Shown: one piece after another, positions 63,359 through 64,000 of the stretch | How positions within the stretch are numbered: position 1 is the first letter of the stretch | How the letters are laid out: every line of letters starts with the position of its first letter | From: Butyrivibrio sp. M55 | Lineage (GTDB): Bacteria; Bacillota; Clostridia; Lachnospirales; Lachnospiraceae | Reading direction: 5' to 3' | NCBI RefSeq assembly: GCF_900116865.1 | Contig: NZ_FPCD01000004.1 | Coordinates: 1-64,000 of the forward strand | DNA length: 64,000 bases | Notes under the pieces: model-generated | Databases searched by the model: none | The model's input: only the letters and a program-made list of their open reading frames with translations | What the model was told of the DNA's origin: nothing | Translations under genes and position numbers: made by a program

Positions 63359-64000
63359 ATGATCATAAAAAATGAGATACCTTTACTTGAATATGATGAC
63401 AGCTCATTGGAGGTAATTACACCGAATCATGGTAATGAGGACTTGAAGCTTCCGGAGAAGTGCTTGTTTGCTTTCCTTGGGGATGTTGTACATAATTATG
63501 CAAAAGAGCATGATGCGGAAATTGCAAATGAATACATCACCGTCTCACATAACGTGAACGTTTATATATTGCATGAGGAAGAAGAGGATATTTGCCTTGT
63601 CCAGCCGACAATTGGCGCTCCCGCCGCAACGGGACTGATGGATTTTCTTGTTAATTGCGGGTGTAAAAAAGTAATCGCGGTCGGTTCATGCGGAGTTTTG
63701 GCGGATATACCCGAGAATGCGTTTCTTGTTCCGACAAGAGCACTTCGCGGCGAAGGCACATCTTATCAGTATTTGCCTGCTTCAAGATATATAGAGCTTG
63801 ATGAAGAGCCGATATCTGTTATCGAGAACTGCTTCAAATCCCACAACCTTCCTTTTGTGACCTGCACAACCTGGTCAACCGACGGCTTTTTCAGGGAGAC
63901 AAAAGATATGGTGAAGTACCGCTTGGAAGAAGGCTGTTCTGTAGTCGAGATGGAGTGCTCGGCGCTCGCCGCCTGCTGCAGAAAGCGTGGAGCAAAGTTC
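63359..64000 (+). CDS. Nucleoside phosphorylase (partial)
   Basis: 214 codons to the window edge. PNP_UDP family: LVQPTIGAPAATGLMDFLV, VIAVGSCGVLADI with the phosphate-binding GSCG, and VVEMECSALAA, the nucleoside-binding EMEC motif. It cleaves purine or uridine nucleosides with phosphate. AAGGAG lies 7 bases before the ATG. The C-terminus is outside the window. Confidence 0.88.
   Translation, partial: MIIKNEIPLLEYDDSSLEVITPNHGNEDLKLPEKCLFAFLGDVVHNYAKEHDAEIANEYITVSHNVNVYILHEEEEDICLVQPTIGAPAATGLMDFLVNCGCKKVIAVGSCGVLADIPENAFLVPTRALRGEGTSYQYLPASRYIELDEEPISVIENCFKSHNLPFVTCTTWSTDGFFRETKDMVKYRLEEGCSVVEMECSALAACCRKRGAKF

Overview
The window looks like a chromosomal stretch from a motile, low-GC anaerobe of the Lachnospiraceae, most like Butyrivibrio/Pseudobutyrivibrio. 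This rests on gene content rather than any marker gene: a GH43 glycosidase and a ricin-lectin pectate lyase (plant-wall degradation), two chemoreceptors, a GGDEF protein, a c-di-GMP-I riboswitch, a sigma-28-type promoter, a nadABC-niaR operon, and A+T-rich intergenic regions with strong AGGAGG ribosome sites.

1-23.6 kb is an accessory region. From the left: the end of an IS66-family element; a PLD-nuclease/Z1-ATPase restriction module; an HNH nuclease with a DUF3883 nuclease; a DUF3800 protein followed by a Gabija-type GajA/GajB pair; an uncharacterised pair (multi-TM glycine-zipper protein plus a protein with a candidate PD-(D/E)XK domain) with a uracil-DNA-glycosylase-fold gene behind it; then a flavodoxin, a GNAT protein and small genes. 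At 17.0 kb lies a c-di-GMP-I riboswitch with no gene behind it. An integration module (Zn-ribbon, XRE regulator, sigma-like protein, excisionase, tyrosine integrase) covers 17.3-20.5 kb. A second integrase and an AAA/DUF4143 ATPase follow. The region ends against the 3' remnant of an SCP2-domain gene at 23.6 kb, which I read as the right-hand insertion scar.

23.9-52.5 kb is mostly housekeeping and niche genes: nitroreductase, chemoreceptor, GGDEF protein, SNF2 helicase, GH43, an Old-Yellow-Enzyme reductase with a divergent-facing LysR regulator, a small toxin-antitoxin-like pair with a perfect palindromic operator, nadABC-niaR, a secreted HExxH protein with a long low-complexity tail, two Pr6Pr membrane paralogues, a sigma-28-controlled unknown gene, a lone cobI/cbiL, msrA, a phosphodiesterase, a dehydrogenase, a Phd/PIN toxin-antitoxin pair, thioredoxin, a GNAT protein, an FMN-dependent hydroxy-acid oxidase-like protein and a TIM-barrel epimerase.

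52.5-57 kb carries a tight three-gene operon ending in a substrate-binding/VWA lipoprotein, then a PRTase-TRSP protein of the Ter-type stress family. 57-64 kb holds the pectate lyase, a gene-free stretch of about 800 bp (59.64-60.47 kb) that starts with a degenerate tRNA-like element and contains several strong hairpins, a small XRE regulator, a small membrane protein, a second chemoreceptor and a nucleoside phosphorylase cut by the window edge.

The best candidates for something undescribed are the glycine-zipper/nuclease pair at 11.7-14.5 kb (with its UDG-fold neighbour), the DUF3800 gene set against Gabija, and the structured non-coding stretch at 59.6-60.5 kb. All function calls come from reading translated sequence and motifs by eye; no database search was run.
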